Shown: piece after piece, positions 63,427 to 64,000 of the stretch
Layout: every line of letters starts with the position of its first letter
Numbering within the stretch: the first letter of the stretch is position 1
Assembly: GCF_000303155.1 (NCBI RefSeq)
Contig: NC_018719.1
Location: 558,001 to 622,000, forward strand
Length of the DNA stretch: 64,000 nt
From: Candidatus Nitrososphaera gargensis Ga9.2
Lineage (GTDB): Archaea > Thermoproteota > Nitrososphaeria > Nitrososphaerales > Nitrososphaeraceae
Direction: 5' to 3'
Translations under genes and position numbers: made by a program
The notes under the pieces: generated by a model
Told to the model about the DNA's origin: nothing
Databases searched by the model: none
What the model saw: the letters and a program-made list of their open reading frames with translations, nothing else

Positions 63427-63440
63427 TTTATAAAAATAAT
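63427..63440 (+). promoter_or_regulatory. Possible TATA box of the aconitase X gene
   Basis: TTTATAAAAATAAT about 40-50 bases before the TTG start. A second A/T patch (CTTATAG) lies closer, about 30 bases before TTG, so the real box is not certain. Confidence 0.4.
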
Positions 63441-63477
63441 GGTTCTTATAGTCTCTGCAGAGACTCTATATCGGGAT

Positions 63478-64000
63478 TGGAACTTTCAAAGGACGAGGAA
63501 GAAGCGCTTGCCGGCAAGCACAGCGAGGCGCTTGCGTCTGCATACAGGATTCTTGTTGCCATAGGCGAGGCGACAGGCGCAAAAAAGCTCGTCCCTGTCA
63601 AGTGGGCCCACGTTTCTGGCGTCAACTATAACACAATAGGCGATGCCGGCGTCCAGTTCCTTGACAAGTTCAGTCGCACAGCCAAGGTTGTCGTAAGGAC
63701 AACTGTAAACCCGATGGGCTATGACAGGAACAAGCCAGAAGGCATCCCTGAAAAATTTCAGGAGAAACAGGCAAGCATAGTCAAGTCGTACGAAAGGATG
63801 GGCGTCACTCCATCGTTTACGTGCACGCCGTACGAAGTTTTTAACATCCCCGACAAGGGCACAGCTGTCAGCTTTGCAGAAAGCAACGCGGCCGTGTATT
63901 CAAACTCGCTTTTAGGCTTGATGACAAACAAAGAAAGCGCGCTTTCTGCTCTTGCCAGCTCTGTCACTGGCAAGGCGCCGCTCTCTGACCTCAGGCTCGA
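63478..64000 (+). CDS. Aconitase X catalytic subunit, candidate phosphomevalonate dehydratase large subunit (3' end outside the window)
   Basis: The frame is open from TTG 63478 to the window edge, 174 codons. ELSKDEEEALAGKHSEALAS, KWAHVSGVNYNTIGDAGVQF, TTVNPMGYDR, SFTCTPYEVFNIPDKG and SFAESNAAVYSNSLLGLMTN follow the AcnX type I pattern (AHVSGVxY, IGDAG, TCTPY, AESxAxxYxNS). In archaea this protein with a small subunit dehydrates mevalonate 5-phosphate. The small subunit is not seen here and may lie downstream. The UbiD gene at 27.2 kb would take the next step. Confidence 0.9.

Noticed and set aside
1-64000. CRISPR arrays, rRNA genes, prophage
   Set aside because: No regularly spaced direct repeats, no rRNA signatures, and no capsid, terminase or integrase genes could be recognised.

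Overview
The window is archaeal and fits a soil ammonia-oxidising thaumarchaeon of the Nitrososphaera type. This rests on gene content: GINS next to MCM, Hel308, HerA-NurA, GatD/GatE, archaeal NadM and Dph2, UbiD and aconitase-X proteins of the archaeal mevalonate route, many leaderless genes with TATA boxes about 25-30 bases upstream, an intron-containing tRNA, and many small lineage-specific families (ArnR-like winged helices, NitrOD5-like and DUF6659-like proteins, tiny CxxC zinc proteins). The species call is inference; no rRNA lies in the window.

Layout. 1-900: 3' part of a TnpB (IS605-family) element with its right-end hairpin. 969-7058: replication and repair cluster GINS, MCM, Hel308, followed by a GlcNAc-1-P-transferase-like membrane enzyme and a small membrane protein. 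7.1-13 kb: secreted lamin-tail/nuclease-like protein, winged helix, P-II protein, HerA-NurA, and two wHTH-containing proteins. 13.4-18.4 kb: a broken and an intact CPBP protease, then GatE and GatD, which make Gln-tRNA(Gln). 18.6-31 kb: TauE-like exporter, a small regulator under a 30-bp palindrome, DUF2024, MarC, NadM, RtcA, CopD-like protein, tRNA-Gly(UCC), UbiD, zinc ribbon, Dph2 and ferredoxin.

31-54 kb is an accessory region of low gene density and higher A+T. It holds an anchored surface protein, winged-helix regulators, several 37-62-residue zinc proteins, NitrOD5-like genes, a eukaryote-like protein kinase, a second TnpB copy and its orphan hairpin, and many decayed genes (nucleotidyl-cyclase-like, cupin, patatin, DUF72, TIM-barrel isomerase, two DUF4157 proteins). 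Several pseudogenes are recognisable only by reading through stops and frame changes. From 54 kb core-like genes return: prepilin-type peptidase, small DNA-binding protein, a 1035-residue surface protein, a winged helix and secreted protein sharing a palindromic operator, an anchored secreted protein, endonuclease III, a decayed TnpB, and the start of aconitase X, probably the large subunit of phosphomevalonate dehydratase.

How the genes work together. GINS and MCM are parts of the replicative helicase, with Hel308 acting on stalled forks. HerA-NurA resects DNA ends. GatD plus GatE convert Glu-tRNA(Gln). UbiD and aconitase X may be two consecutive steps of the archaeal mevalonate pathway although they lie 35 kb apart. 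The best candidates for new biology are the paired operators at 58.9 and 60.4 kb, the palindrome at 20.8 kb, the covarying hairpins of the TnpB elements, a hairpin-rich segment near 42.8 kb, and the set of tiny zinc proteins between 34 and 47 kb.
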